A DNA stretch of 64,000 nt from assembly GCA_016110215.1 (NCBI GenBank), contig JADWQD010000003.1, positions 868,001-932,000 on the forward strand, written 5' to 3'. This DNA is from Capronia americana. Lineage: Eukaryota; Ascomycota; Eurotiomycetes; Chaetothyriales; Herpotrichiellaceae. The notes under the pieces are model-generated. The model worked only from the letters and a program-made list of their open reading frames with translations, made no database searches and was not told the origin of the DNA. Both the position numbers and the translations under genes were made by a program. Shown here piece by piece: positions 10,331 to 19,956 of the stretch; within the stretch, counting starts at the first letter, position 1; each line of letters begins with the position of its first letter.

Positions 10331-11239
10331 ATGTCGTCCTCCACCACCGTCCCGGACGCCTCGTACACAGCCATGGACAAAGACGTCGAAGCCATCGGCG
10401 CCCACTGCGAATTCGCCTACTGCCACCAACTCGATTTCCTTCCCTTCCGCTGCGACTCTTGCCACCACACATTCTGTCTCGATCACCGAACAGAAACCGC
10501 ACACAAATGCACCCACGCCGGTGAATGGGCAAAGAACCGACGCCTGAACAGTGTTGGCAGAACTGCCACCGCAGCCTCGCAGGGCAAACCCTCCGTCACC
10601 ACCGCAACCCAATGTTCCGAGACAACATGCAAAACTTTCGTCAACACGTCCCAAAACCTAGGCGTCCACTGCCAACAGTGCAACCGAACATACTGCTTGA
10701 AACACCGCATGGGCGAGGATCACGACTGCAAGAATCTAGTCCCAATAGGCGCCAGGCCGCTGGACATCGCCCTGCAAAGCAACAAAGACAAGATCAAGCT
10801 CGGCTTCGGAAGATTAAAATCATGGGGCAAGGAACGACAAGAAGCGTTGACGCCGAAGCCGAAACCGACGAGCAAGGCCGCTCAACTGGCGTCTCTCAAT
10901 GCGCTGAAGAAGACCGCAAAGGGCGATGAAAAATTACCCCCCGAAAAGCGGGTATACCTGCATGTGGAGGCCGAAGCAGCCTCCACGACGTCAAAGCTGC
11001 CCAGGGCGGACTTGTTCTTCTCCGCCGAATGGTCGATTGGCAGGATGCTCGATGAGGCGGCCAAGAGGCTCCAGGTCGCCAATGTGAACAACAGGGTGGA
11101 GACGGAGGAGCAGCGACTGCGAATGTACTTCGTCGAAGGAGGGCGGTTGCTGGAGTTTAGCGAGAAGGTGGGGAGTGCATTAGCGAGCGGGAATACGGTT
11201 GTGTTGCTCAGAGGGGTTGGCCCGAAGCAAGCGAAGTGA
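10331..11239 (+). CDS. CUZ1: AN1 zinc-finger/UBL protein, Cuz1/ZFAND1-like
   Basis: Predicted cofactor linking Cdc48/p97 and the proteasome, protecting against arsenite-type proteotoxic stress (role known for yeast Cuz1 and human ZFAND1). Single exon of 302 aa starting MSSSTTVPDASY at ATG 10331. Seen: two Cys/His AN1 fingers, at residues about 21-60 (FAYCHQLDFLPFRCDSC...FCLDH) and about 92-135 (ECSETTCKTFV...CQQCNRTYCLKHR...HDC). A basic linker follows, then a C-terminal ubiquitin-like fold candidate at about 205-295 (VYLHVEAEA...LRMYFVEGGRLLEF). Two fingers plus UBL matches the metazoan ZFAND1 layout more than yeast Cuz1 with one. Convergent with thymidylate synthase. Confidence 0.85.
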   Translation: MSSSTTVPDASYTAMDKDVEAIGAHCEFAYCHQLDFLPFRCDSCHHTFCLDHRTETAHKCTHAGEWAKNRRLNSVGRTATAASQGKPSVTTATQCSETTCKTFVNTSQNLGVHCQQCNRTYCLKHRMGEDHDCKNLVPIGARPLDIALQSNKDKIKLGFGRLKSWGKERQEALTPKPKPTSKAAQLASLNALKKTAKGDEKLPPEKRVYLHVEAEAASTTSKLPRADLFFSAEWSIGRMLDEAAKRLQVANVNNRVETEEQRLRMYFVEGGRLLEFSEKVGSALASGNTVVLLRGVGPKQAK

Positions 11240-11532
11240 GAGCTCTTTTTTTTTTTGATCCAGGACTGCATAGCGCCGGCGTTATTGGATGGCCAGGAGC
11301 GCACTTCGTACCAGCGTACGGGTTGGTGTTTTCGGAAGGATGGAACGAGTTTATTCCAACTTGGTAGTGAGATGGACCATCGGTTTGCCTTTTACACCAA
11401 TGCTCGGATGAAGATACCTTCATTTGAATGGACACAAACATGATCCGACGCCTTCTCAGCTTTCCATCCATATATGGCTCATGAATGTTGAATGCTCGTA
11501 AAACAAAATTTATAGTCAACTCCCCCGTATAA

Positions 11533-12681
11533 TCATACACTCATCTTCATCTTGATCCCGCCGTGAGGCTTGTACCCGAGAACTTCGAGCTCTTCGACTT
11601 TCCAGCCGTCCATCTCGCCACTCCCTCGATCATCACGCTTGATATTCAAAGTCGGGAACTCCCGCGGCTCGCGGAGTAGTTGCTCCTTCAGGGCATCGAT
11701 GTGGTCGAGGTATACATGGGCGTCGCCCATTGTGTGGATCAGCTCGCCGGGGACCAGATCGCACGCATAAGCCAGCATATGCGTCAGCAGTGCGTACGAG
11801 GCTATATTGAAGGGGACGCCGAGCCCCATGTCACAGGACCGTTGATACAGGACGCAGGAAAGATGGCCCCTCGCCTTCTGCTGCTCCGCGATTCCATCCG
11901 ACGCGTTCTGCGTCTGCAATTGTTGCAACGCTGCTTCGCCCCTCGGAGCGTCTGGGTAACTGACGTAGAACTGGGCGAACATGTGACACGGCGGCAGAGC
12001 CATCTTGGATAAGTCCGCCACATTCCACGCGCTGAGGATGATCCTCCGATCGTACGGGTTGGTCTTCAACTTGCGCACGATTTCCTGGATCTGATCCACG
12101 CCCCGGCCAGTGTAATCTGTCCGACTGTCCTTGTATTCGGCGCCGAAATGGCGCCACTGGAAGCCATACACGGGGCCGAGGTCACCCTCTTCGCGCTCAG
12201 TGAAGCCCAGTTTGTCGAGGAATTCCCTTGACCCGTTGCCATCCCAGATGTGGATGCCTGCGTCCGAGAGTGGCTTGGAGGTCGTGCAGCCTGACACGAA
12301 CCAGAGGAGCTCTGTGGTGACGGCACGGAGAAAGACGCGCTTGGTGGTGAGAAGAGGCAGGACAGGTATTCGCTCGGCCGTAGTGGGTGAGGCAGGATCG
12401 GGTCGCGAGAGACTGAAGCGTAGTTGAGGGGGAGCAAATAGTGACAGCGTGCCCGTCCCCGTTCGATCAGGTCGGTGCTCGCCCCGAGATAGAATGTCTC
12501 TAATCAGGTCGAGGTATTGATATTCTTCATGAGGTGTGCTGCTCGCGAGGTGAGGCTGCGCTGCTTGTGGGGGGGATTCGTTGCCAGTGCCGTTCTGTAG
12601 ACTGTTGGCATTTTCCTTCAGAAAGTTCAACGCGTTGCCCGGCGGAGACAGGTCGATCGTCTCGACCGCAGAGGGTGACAT
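11533..12681 (-). CDS. Thymidylate synthase
   Basis: Converts dUMP plus 5,10-methylene-tetrahydrofolate to dTMP and dihydrofolate. Intronless, 382 aa, starting MSPSAVETID at 12681. Seen: N-terminal extension of about 50 residues; folate/phosphate-binding start (DRTGTGTLSLF); catalytic motif LPPCHMFAQFYV with nucleophile C232; C-terminal GGIKMKMSV. A low-complexity insert after the catalytic motif (DAPRGEAALQQLQTQNASDG) is common in fungal enzymes. A MluI cell-cycle box lies about 110 bp upstream, fitting G1/S control of this gene in yeasts. Orthologue of yeast CDC21/TMP1. Confidence 0.97.
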   Translation of the reverse strand: MSPSAVETIDLSPPGNALNFLKENANSLQNGTGNESPPQAAQPHLASSTPHEEYQYLDLIRDILSRGEHRPDRTGTGTLSLFAPPQLRFSLSRPDPASPTTAERIPVLPLLTTKRVFLRAVTTELLWFVSGCTTSKPLSDAGIHIWDGNGSREFLDKLGFTEREEGDLGPVYGFQWRHFGAEYKDSRTDYTGRGVDQIQEIVRKLKTNPYDRRIILSAWNVADLSKMALPPCHMFAQFYVSYPDAPRGEAALQQLQTQNASDGIAEQQKARGHLSCVLYQRSCDMGLGVPFNIASYALLTHMLAYACDLVPGELIHTMGDAHVYLDHIDALKEQLLREPREFPTLNIKRDDRGSGEMDGWKVEELEVLGYKPHGGIKMKMSV

Positions 12682-12789
12682 CTTGGGAACCCTTGTAACA
12701 GTGCTCGTTATACAGCGGGAAGAGAAGAGGGTTAATCGGATCGAAACAATCCCTTGTACGGAGTAGCAGACGCGGGGCGACGCGCCTCG

Positions 12790-12795
12790 ACGCGT
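12790..12795. promoter_or_regulatory. MCB element (ACGCGT) upstream of thymidylate synthase
   Basis: A perfect ACGCGT lies 109 bp from the ATG, with ACGCGC and ACGCGG variants at about 12769-12786. In budding and fission yeast MBF binds such boxes before thymidylate synthase and other S-phase genes. Use of the site here is inferred. Confidence 0.55.
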
Positions 12796-13029
12796 CGAAA
12801 ACGATGACGCCAGTCATAAATCCTGACATTTGAATTGAAAAGACGTGTTGAATTGGTTTCATTTTACCGAGTACATTCTCCTTGATTCAGTTTTATTGTT
12901 ACAAGCTGCGGATTTGGCTAACATGGTGATCGTGCATTCTCACAAGGGATGATGCTTCAAGTGTGAGAACTGTCATGATTGTACAACCTGAGTTGGAGGA
13001 ATCCAAGCCACTCATCAAATCATGTTCAA

Positions 13030-13336
13030 CAGAGCAGCATCCCTGAATGAAGTGCATTGGGTACATGCTCTGCTGAAGAAATTGAGGATGCCGGGAGCCC
13101 ATTTACAACTGCACCTTCGCCGTCGCACCAAGACCCACCGGCGGACTAGCCCTTGCGCTAGTCCACTGGTTTTTGCGAATCATCCATCCACTTTGTGCCG
13201 GACTCAAATATCAAGGATGGAGAGTCTTTCCCTTGCGGGAAGGCCCATGGTCTGAGGAGGCGAAGCAGACTACTCAGTACTGTTCACTGACATCGCCGAT
13301 CTGTTAGATTGTTGCCTTACACCGGGCTTCAGCCCG
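13030..13336. repeat. Cluster of four hairpin-forming inverted repeats
   Basis: Seen directly: CAGAGCA at 13030-13036 with TGCTCTG at 13066-13072; GGACTAGC at 13143-13150 with GCTAGTCC at 13057+100 to 13164 (6-nt loop); TTCCC/GGGAA at 13228-13241 (4-nt loop); CGGGC/GCCCG at 13323-13336 (4-nt loop). Hairpins two and three share CCCTTGCG across stem and loop. It could be a structured transcript or a short dispersed element. Function is unknown. Confidence 0.45.
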
Positions 13337-13668
13337 CTTTCAGCACTTCATGGGCCCTTCTCATTGCGGTAGTCGACTGGGCAGTGCCACTCATTACTAC
13401 CTCAAGCAAGCGTCATCTGAAGCAGTTCCTAAACAGGAGGGGGAAGTACTACAACTTAGTGTCGATGATATTCTATATTCTCATCATTGTTAAGCAATGG
13501 CAAAGATAGATACGTCTTGTCTATCCCTGTATCACGAGATGGGAAACATCCTATTTGGGACCCGCATGTACTGTATGTATATAACCCGTTCCCAGCCAGG
13601 TGGATTGGGTCGTTACAATCCGGCTGCCCTGTGCCCACCGCCATTTTCTCTCGGCACATAATTCAAAA

Positions 13669-14868
13669 ATGGGAATCACAATCCTCAACAAATACAAAGC
13701 TGCTGTGGTTCAGGCTGAGCCCGGATGGTTCGACCTCGAGCTCTCGGTCCAAAAGACCATTCACTGGATCAACGAGGCCGGCAAGGCAGGCTGTAAATTG
13801 ATTGCATTTCCTGAAATGTGTAAGCCGGCAGCAGCTTGTCAACACTTGGAAGGGGTATAACGGACTGACAATGTCCAAGGGATCCCCGGCTACCCGTACT
13901 GGCTGTGGAGAATCAACTACAGCGACAGCCTGGCGCTGATCAAGCGGTATCGCGAGAACTGTCTCCCCGCCGGCTCGGATGAGATGCGTCGGATCCGCGC
14001 CGCAGCTCGCGACAACGCCATCTTCGTATCCCTGGGCTTCTCGGAGATCGAGCTCGCGACGTGCTTCATCTCGCAGGTGATGATCTCTCCGACAGGCGAG
14101 GTCATCAACCACCGCCGCAAGATCAAGCCCTCGCACGTCGAGAAGCTCATCTACGGCGACGGATCCGGCGACACGTTCGAAACCGTCATCGACACGGAGA
14201 TCGGCCGCCTCGGCCAGTTCAACTGTTGGGAGAACACCAACCCCTTCCTGCGAGCGTACGCCGTCAGCAAGGGCGAACAGGTCCACGTCGCGGCCTGGCC
14301 TTTGTACACAGGTGCATCGACGCAGTCGCACCCCAACCCGTGGATCTGCAGCGCCGAGGCCACCGAGCTCGAGACCCGTTCCTACGCCCTCGAAGTCGGC
14401 GCGTACACTCTAGCCCCCTTCCAGATCATCTCCGCAGAGGGCGTCCGCAAGAACACGCCCGAAGGCCACGCCGAGGAAGAGCACTTCGAGCATTATAACG
14501 GTCACGCCCGCGCTTTCGGGCCCGGCGGGTCCATCATTGTCGACAAACCGGCCCAGGACTTCGATGGTCTGCTCTTCGTGGACATTGACCTTGCGGAGAC
14601 GCATCTGCCGAAGGCGCTGATGGACTTCGGAGGCCACTACATGCGACCTGACTTGATGAGACTGTTGGTCGATACGCGACGCAAGGATCTGATCACCCAC
14701 GCGGATGAGGAGGGCCGAATCATTGCGACGCGGACGATCGATCGCGTCGGGCTCTCTAAACCTCTCGATTCTCCCTCCGCTGCTCCTTCATCTAGGGAGG
14801 TTGTTGATCTTGATCTCGACAAGCAGGGGAAGTCTAAGACGAATGCTCGGCGCAGGGATCGGACGTAA
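13669..14868 (+). CDS. Nitrilase / cyanide hydratase-like enzyme
   Basis: Hydrolyses or hydrates a nitrile C-N triple bond (nitrile to acid plus ammonia, or HCN to formamide). Exons 13669-13819 and 13880-14868; the 60-nt intron splits the Trp codon of FPEMW; product 379 aa. Seen: the complete catalytic triad E49 (AFPEMW), K131 (HRRKIKPSHVEK) and C166 (QFNCWENTNPF); substrate-loop segment IPGYPYWLW; late motif GHYMRPDLMRLLVDTRRKDL, which resembles fungal cyanide hydratases and arylacetonitrilases. The tail is basic and low-complexity. The family forms helical cytosolic oligomers. The choice between cyanide hydratase and a broader nitrilase cannot be settled here. Confidence 0.92.
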
Positions 14869-14993
14869 TATCATATGAAATAAGAAAAAGAAAGGAACAA
14901 ATAGACAAAGACGGCTTTGGAGACCAAAGGACTTGTCCACATAGATCTGTATGCCCAGCAACAGAGTGCAATAGCTCGTCATATACCCCCTTC

Positions 14994-16619
14994 TTAAGCG
15001 CTATTGATCTTCAGTCCCTCGAATAGTTCGTGGACCATTGACCGTTGAAGCTCTTCGACGTAAAGAAACCGGCTGAGTGCTTTGACCGCTGCGTCCTCGG
15101 TCAGTATCTTTGCCTGGAGACGTGCCCGCCAGCACACCACCAGGACCTTTTCAAAGAACCAGGCCTGTTGATCGGAATCGCCTTCAGAGGCACACGCCGC
15201 GACGATCAAGATCCACAGTAGTAGTGCGTGGTTTTTCCAACGCAACACCGCGCCTGCGGAGACGATGGCTTTCAGGCGACTGGCCATCACTTTCATTGTC
15301 CTTCGACGGCCTGAGACAGTCATGATCATGTATGCCCATGCCAGTAGGGCAAGTCTGGTGATCTCTTCTTTCCAAGTGACTGTTTCCAGGTGGAGGAGCC
15401 GGCTGCGTAGCGCGGCTGCTCTGAGGTGCAGCCACCTTGCCCGTTCGTACGATGAACCGGTGATCGGGCTAGCTGGGTTGGAGAGCGTGCTCCTAAGCTG
15501 GGCCTTCATCTCGTGAGACCATTCGAGAAGATCCAGGACGATCTGCTCTAACTTCGGACATGAGCTGAAAACATCGCAGTCTTGTACAAAAGAGTCGCGT
15601 GGATGTCGCTCCGCATCGACTGACGTCCTGCTCCAGTCTAGAAGCGGGCCTGGGTCGTACTCGTTGAAATGGAAGAATGGTTGCTCGAACAGCTCGGCGG
15701 CCACCGACTCATCTCCAGCAAGGAACCATTCCCTCATAAATTGCGGCAGGCGCCCAAGCCCGCCAGTCTGGTCGATCAACTGCTTCACGAACTTTAGGTG
15801 GATTCTAGCTGCTTTGGTATTGAAGCTGAAGAACTCGGCATTCGCTAGAGCGTTGATGTCGTAGATGAGGTTATCGTCGACCGTGTCGGTTTGTCGAAGG
15901 CGCCTAGAAGCAGCCACGATGGCTTTGTGGATGAGCACCCGCGCATCCTCGATCGGAGGAATTCCTTCAATGTATTGCATTTGACTGGCGCTGGATGCCA
16001 GCATCGCGTACATGCTCATCTCGTTAGTCAGACAGTTGGCGATGCGGTCAAAGGCTGACTGTTTGAATTGATACTGACCACGGAAGACATCCAACTCTTT
16101 GTGCCAGATTCGTGGATGTGACACGCTCAGATAATACTGAATGTGGCGGTGCATTCCCGCCTTGATGGCGATGCAAGCACTTCCAAACGGATCAGCCGGA
16201 TTGCCGCAGACTGGGACACTGTTGGGTATGGTGATGTTCTGCTCGAAGTCTTCTGAAGGTGTGAAGTTGGGAAAGGCAGTGAAAGGTCCTACGAACGAGC
16301 CTAGATTGGCTCGACTAGAACCTTTCTCTCCCGATGTGTTCCCAGGCTGAGAAAAGTCATGGTGAATCCTGGTCTCCCGCCTAGGAGGCTCTTCCTCGGC
16401 CTCTGTAGGGGATTGCTCTGTTTGTGCATCGATGCTCTGCCTTCCTGCTCGATTCGTGCCCCCCGACTTTCCAGACTCTTGCCCGGCCCGCGTGCGTAGC
16501 TTGGCAAGACGAGTGACTTGTACATGATGCAGAACCTTGCGTCGCTCCTCGGCTGAGCTGTGTGATAGAGACTTCGAAGTAGCATCCTTATGGATGAAAA
16601 AGAGACTGCCCTCCGCCAT
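14994..16619 (-). CDS. Fungal transcription factor, Fungal_trans_2-like, no zinc cluster
   Basis: Intronless, 541 aa. N-terminus EGSLFFIHKDATSKSLSHSS, then EERRKVLHHVQVTRLAKLR: the strand-plus-basic-helix start of this regulator family, with no Zn2Cys6 motif. The middle and C-terminus are helical, with QYYLSVSHPRIWHKEL, NEMSMYAMLASSASQM, a HLKFVKQLIDQTGGLGRLP segment and a later LLEWSHEMKAQL. It is convergent with the nitrilase gene (125 bp apart) and divergent from the zinc-cluster factor at 18003. It aligns by eye with the shorter neighbour at 19957-20952, so the two look like local paralogues. A role in controlling the nitrilase is possible but unproven. Confidence 0.8.
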   Translation of the reverse strand: MAEGSLFFIHKDATSKSLSHSSAEERRKVLHHVQVTRLAKLRTRAGQESGKSGGTNRAGRQSIDAQTEQSPTEAEEEPPRRETRIHHDFSQPGNTSGEKGSSRANLGSFVGPFTAFPNFTPSEDFEQNITIPNSVPVCGNPADPFGSACIAIKAGMHRHIQYYLSVSHPRIWHKELDVFRGQYQFKQSAFDRIANCLTNEMSMYAMLASSASQMQYIEGIPPIEDARVLIHKAIVAASRRLRQTDTVDDNLIYDINALANAEFFSFNTKAARIHLKFVKQLIDQTGGLGRLPQFMREWFLAGDESVAAELFEQPFFHFNEYDPGPLLDWSRTSVDAERHPRDSFVQDCDVFSSCPKLEQIVLDLLEWSHEMKAQLRSTLSNPASPITGSSYERARWLHLRAAALRSRLLHLETVTWKEEITRLALLAWAYMIMTVSGRRRTMKVMASRLKAIVSAGAVLRWKNHALLLWILIVAACASEGDSDQQAWFFEKVLVVCWRARLQAKILTEDAAVKALSRFLYVEELQRSMVHELFEGLKINSA

Positions 16620-18002
16620 GTCGAATGCGGCCGCTCAGTAAAATGCTCGAGATTGTGGCAGCCGTCTTTCTCTGGCAAGCAGTACACTCTTCACACCCCT
16701 CGGTAGCCCTGGACAATTGCGCTGAAACGAGACCTTGGTCAAGCCTTGACTTGGATGGTTTCGAGAGCATCTCAGTGTCACACGCTCTTCCTCTGGCTGG
16801 CGGAGGGATTCCTGGCACATTGCACGCGTGAATGAGATGCACCGAGGGGGCGGATTTTGGCACCTTCTTCGGGTCGACCACTGCTGCAGAGATGAATTGA
16901 TGTAGCAAGAGCAGGACAGCTTGGAAGGAGGAAAAGAATAGTAATCTGGACAAGAGGAGCCGGCTGGATTCTCTACATGATTTTCGCCCGTCTGGTGACC
17001 CTTGCTCATGAGATGCCGCCGAGTGGAGACGAGCTTTCCATACATCAAGCTCTCTATTAAAGCGCGGAGGCTAAGTCGACACGCACCTGCAAGAGAGGTA
17101 TTAGCCTTGGAGGTGGGGAAACAGTCCGCGTGTTGGACGCTCTTCCATTTCAAGTAGTAGTTGACCGTTACTTAATCATGCGGCGCAGCGATGCCAAACG
17201 ATCGTTGTATTGGTCAGATAGCCAGCGGAGGTACGGGAGACAGAAGTCTTCTTCTGCTGTCGCCTAGCTGTGCACCTTGACCTTCGGCGCGGTAACAGTT
17301 CCAATTGATTCTGCATCTTTATTTCGAGGTTGAGGTCAGCGGAAGGTGAGACCAGGGTCAGACCAATGGAGACGTTAGGTGAGGTCTGGGTGAGGAGCAC
17401 CCGAGGAGTGCAATAATAATTAGTGACGTAGCCATCCTTGTTACCAGTATTCGAAAGACACAAGCTTAAACGTGCTGACCAGGGAAGCAAATGCTTTTGC
17501 TGCGTTGTCATGGCGTCTGGATGGTTTTGGTGAATGGGTTAACATGAGCAGGTGGTGATAGTTTGTAACACCCAGGTGAAAGGTGGCACGGTGGGCGACA
17601 CTCAGGCACCGACCAGGTCACCTATAAGTGGTAAATGTGGCACCCAAGGTGGCTTACATAAACCTGGGAAAGCTTGTTTCGTTGCCAAGTGGTAAGATCT
17701 TCGGAGAGAGAATGAAACGTTTCAAAGCCAACAGTGATTCTACGATTAATGTTGCTTCGAAGAACCCTCTGCCGCCTTTTCATCTTCCACACACTCTGAT
17801 TGCCTAGGAGCGTACAGTTCTAGCCCGTGCAAGAAGTAATATGGCTTGATCTGGGTTCCGTCGTTCCTCGCATTCTAGTGACCTGCAAACTCCTGATCGA
17901 CAGTCACTCTTAACTTACCCTCGGCGTACCCTGTCACATAACCTGGGAGGACGAACAAGGCATCCACCAAAGCCAACGCTACTCTCTTGATAGGCCTTCG
18001 CA
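16620..18002. other. Divergent intergenic region (1.38 kb) between two regulators
   Basis: Holds several short overlapping ORFs on the minus strand (up to 172 codons) without domain signal, and no RNA gene. A block of GGTGACCT/AGGTGAC-like words lies at about 17330-17640. Probably a long promoter for both regulators. Confidence 0.5.
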
Positions 18003-19877
18003 ATGGAGTCTAGCACGATACAGAATCAAGACGGCTTCTCGCCTGCGGCGAACGCGTGTCAGCCATGCAGTCTTCGGAAGCGGAAGTGTGACAGAATACG
18101 CCCATCCTGCACAACCTGTACTAGGTCTGTGACATTGCATTCTCGGGTCGTTGCTCCAGCTGAGTCTCCTGGTCGGTAGATCCGGTCGTACTTGTGTTTA
18201 TGAAGGTAGTATGGCATCAAACCCTATTCAGGCCGAGACGCAACACACCGGAATCATATCTGGCGGTTCTATTGGCGAAAACTCGAGTGCTCAGTCAGCC
18301 TCAAATCGAGTAGCAATCTCAGAGCTCATTCTTAGTAGTCGTTTGGACCAAGTTCAACCCCTGCCCGGTGAGGCATTTCGACGCTCAGATATCGATGCGA
18401 TTGTCCGCACGCAAATGCAAGAGGTATTCGGATCTTATGACGAGGTTCGTTCGACAGCTACCTCTTACTTTGACACGGTGTCGAAAAGAATTCCGATTGT
18501 TTCAAATCAGCGGTTCATCAGACGCCTGGGAAATTCTTTACCAACTAGTCCCGCGGATTTTGCCGCACTGTGTTTGTGTATGCGCCTGATCCTACAGCAC
18601 CCACCGCCACAGGCTCAGAGCATGCAATCATCTCTTTACATAACTGTCAAGAGTGTCATCAGCTTACTCGAATCCACGAATTTCCTGTCACTCGAGCTGG
18701 TGCAGTGCAGACTTCTCGTGGCATTCTACGAGATCGGTCATGGTATTTCTCCGGCAGCCTCGATCTCAATTGCAGCAGGTGCAAGAACCGCCCGTGCTCT
18801 CGGTCTAAACAAACAGTGGGTACGACCAGACTTTGGCGGGCACACCATCGACGCAGAAGAAGAAAGGAGGGTGTGGTGGGCAGTATTCAATTTGGACAGG
18901 TAGGACCACGCTACCCCCCACGCTCGTGTTATTGTATTTCATTTTTTTCTTCTCGTCTGCTATTGGCCTCCATTGCATATCCTCTCTGCCACTAACATTC
19001 ACCCTAGATACGTTAACCTTTGTATCGACGATGCCCTTTTCGCAACTGAGGACCCGAGAACCGACGTTCCACTGCCGTTCGATGAGGGAAGTTGGGCAGA
19101 GAATGTAGGAGGCCCGCGTTGGACGTTTGCGAACTGTGGATGCGATTGACGTTTTGATAGACTGTTCCTGAACTAGTTCACCAAACCCTCGGCACCTCCT
19201 CAGACGTTACCATGGGCCAGTTTGCCCGCGAGTGTCAAGTATCATACCTCATTGGACGCGTGCTCCGACACATTTTCGACCCAGTTTCTGATACGAATTT
19301 CCACGCAAGTGAGGAGCTACAGCTCGAGCGCACTCTCAAGGCATTTATGCCTCTTCTCATGGAAGAAGAGTCGAAGTATGGCCAATACTGCGCGGCCTTT
19401 GCTATATGCACTAGGTGAATTGCTTCGTCTTTACCTTTGGCAGCTGATGTCTGACTTTGTCTAGTGCTTTGTTCAATCTATACGAGGGGGCTTTCAAGCA
19501 GCGTCCTGATGACGACCTGAGCCAGATACGTGTCACGGACTCCATGGAGTCTGCATCGATACGACTTGTAGACTTCTCAAGTCGTCTTTTCGCCAACCCC
19601 GACAGTATGGACATTAGGAATATGTCGCCTTTGGTCCCACATTCCCTGTACCAAGCGACCATGATACAGTATCGAGCCTGGGAGCGAGACAAAGAAATAT
19701 TTAGCAAGGAACGCGTAGACACCCTCCTCAAGGTCCTTGGCCATTTCAGCAAACGATGGCTTGTGGCAAGTACGCTAGATTCAATCTTGTTGTGACGCTT
19801 GCAAGCTGAAACATGCTGATACTAGTCTTGGATCAGGGAAGTATCTGAACGCTCTCAATGCGCTAATTACAGAGTAA
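18003..19877 (+). CDS. Zn2Cys6 transcription factor
   Basis: Gal4-type regulator of 512 aa. Six exons: 18003-18124, 18180-18899, 19008-19104, 19161-19414, 19465-19769, 19837-19877; all introns are GT-AG (50-108 nt) and in frame. Seen: the zinc cluster at residues about 19-46 (ACQPCSLRKRKCDRIRPSCTTC...C), split by intron 1 right after the fifth cysteine. It is followed by a fungal middle homology region (RRVWWAVFNLDRYVNLCID) and a helical C-terminus ending KYLNALNALITE. The last exon is short (41 nt); its acceptor at 19836 is chosen over 19825 because it restores a family-like end. Convergent with the next gene, 79 bp apart. Target genes are unknown. Confidence 0.87.
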
Positions 19878-19956
19878 CCAGACTATCGAATTTGCACAGG
19901 CTCGATCGATTGGCTTCTTACTTAGCGTCTGAAGCGGGTATGAGGGTAAGCGAGAG

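Larger units (their letters stand above)
12682..13668. other. Divergent intergenic region, TMP1-like / nitrilase
   Basis: 987 bp. The half next to thymidylate synthase carries the MCB cluster. The stretch 13030-13336 carries four inverted repeats able to form hairpins (separate entry). No credible ORF. Confidence 0.6.

Noticed and set aside
13663..14331. 222-codon minus-strand ORF
   Set aside because: Antisense of the nitrilase gene, crossing its intron; the nitrilase frame carries all the motifs.
19770..19848. Alternative last exon of the zinc-cluster factor using acceptor 19825
   Set aside because: It would end the protein as ILDQGSI. The acceptor at 19836 gives the family-like KYLNALNALITE instead.
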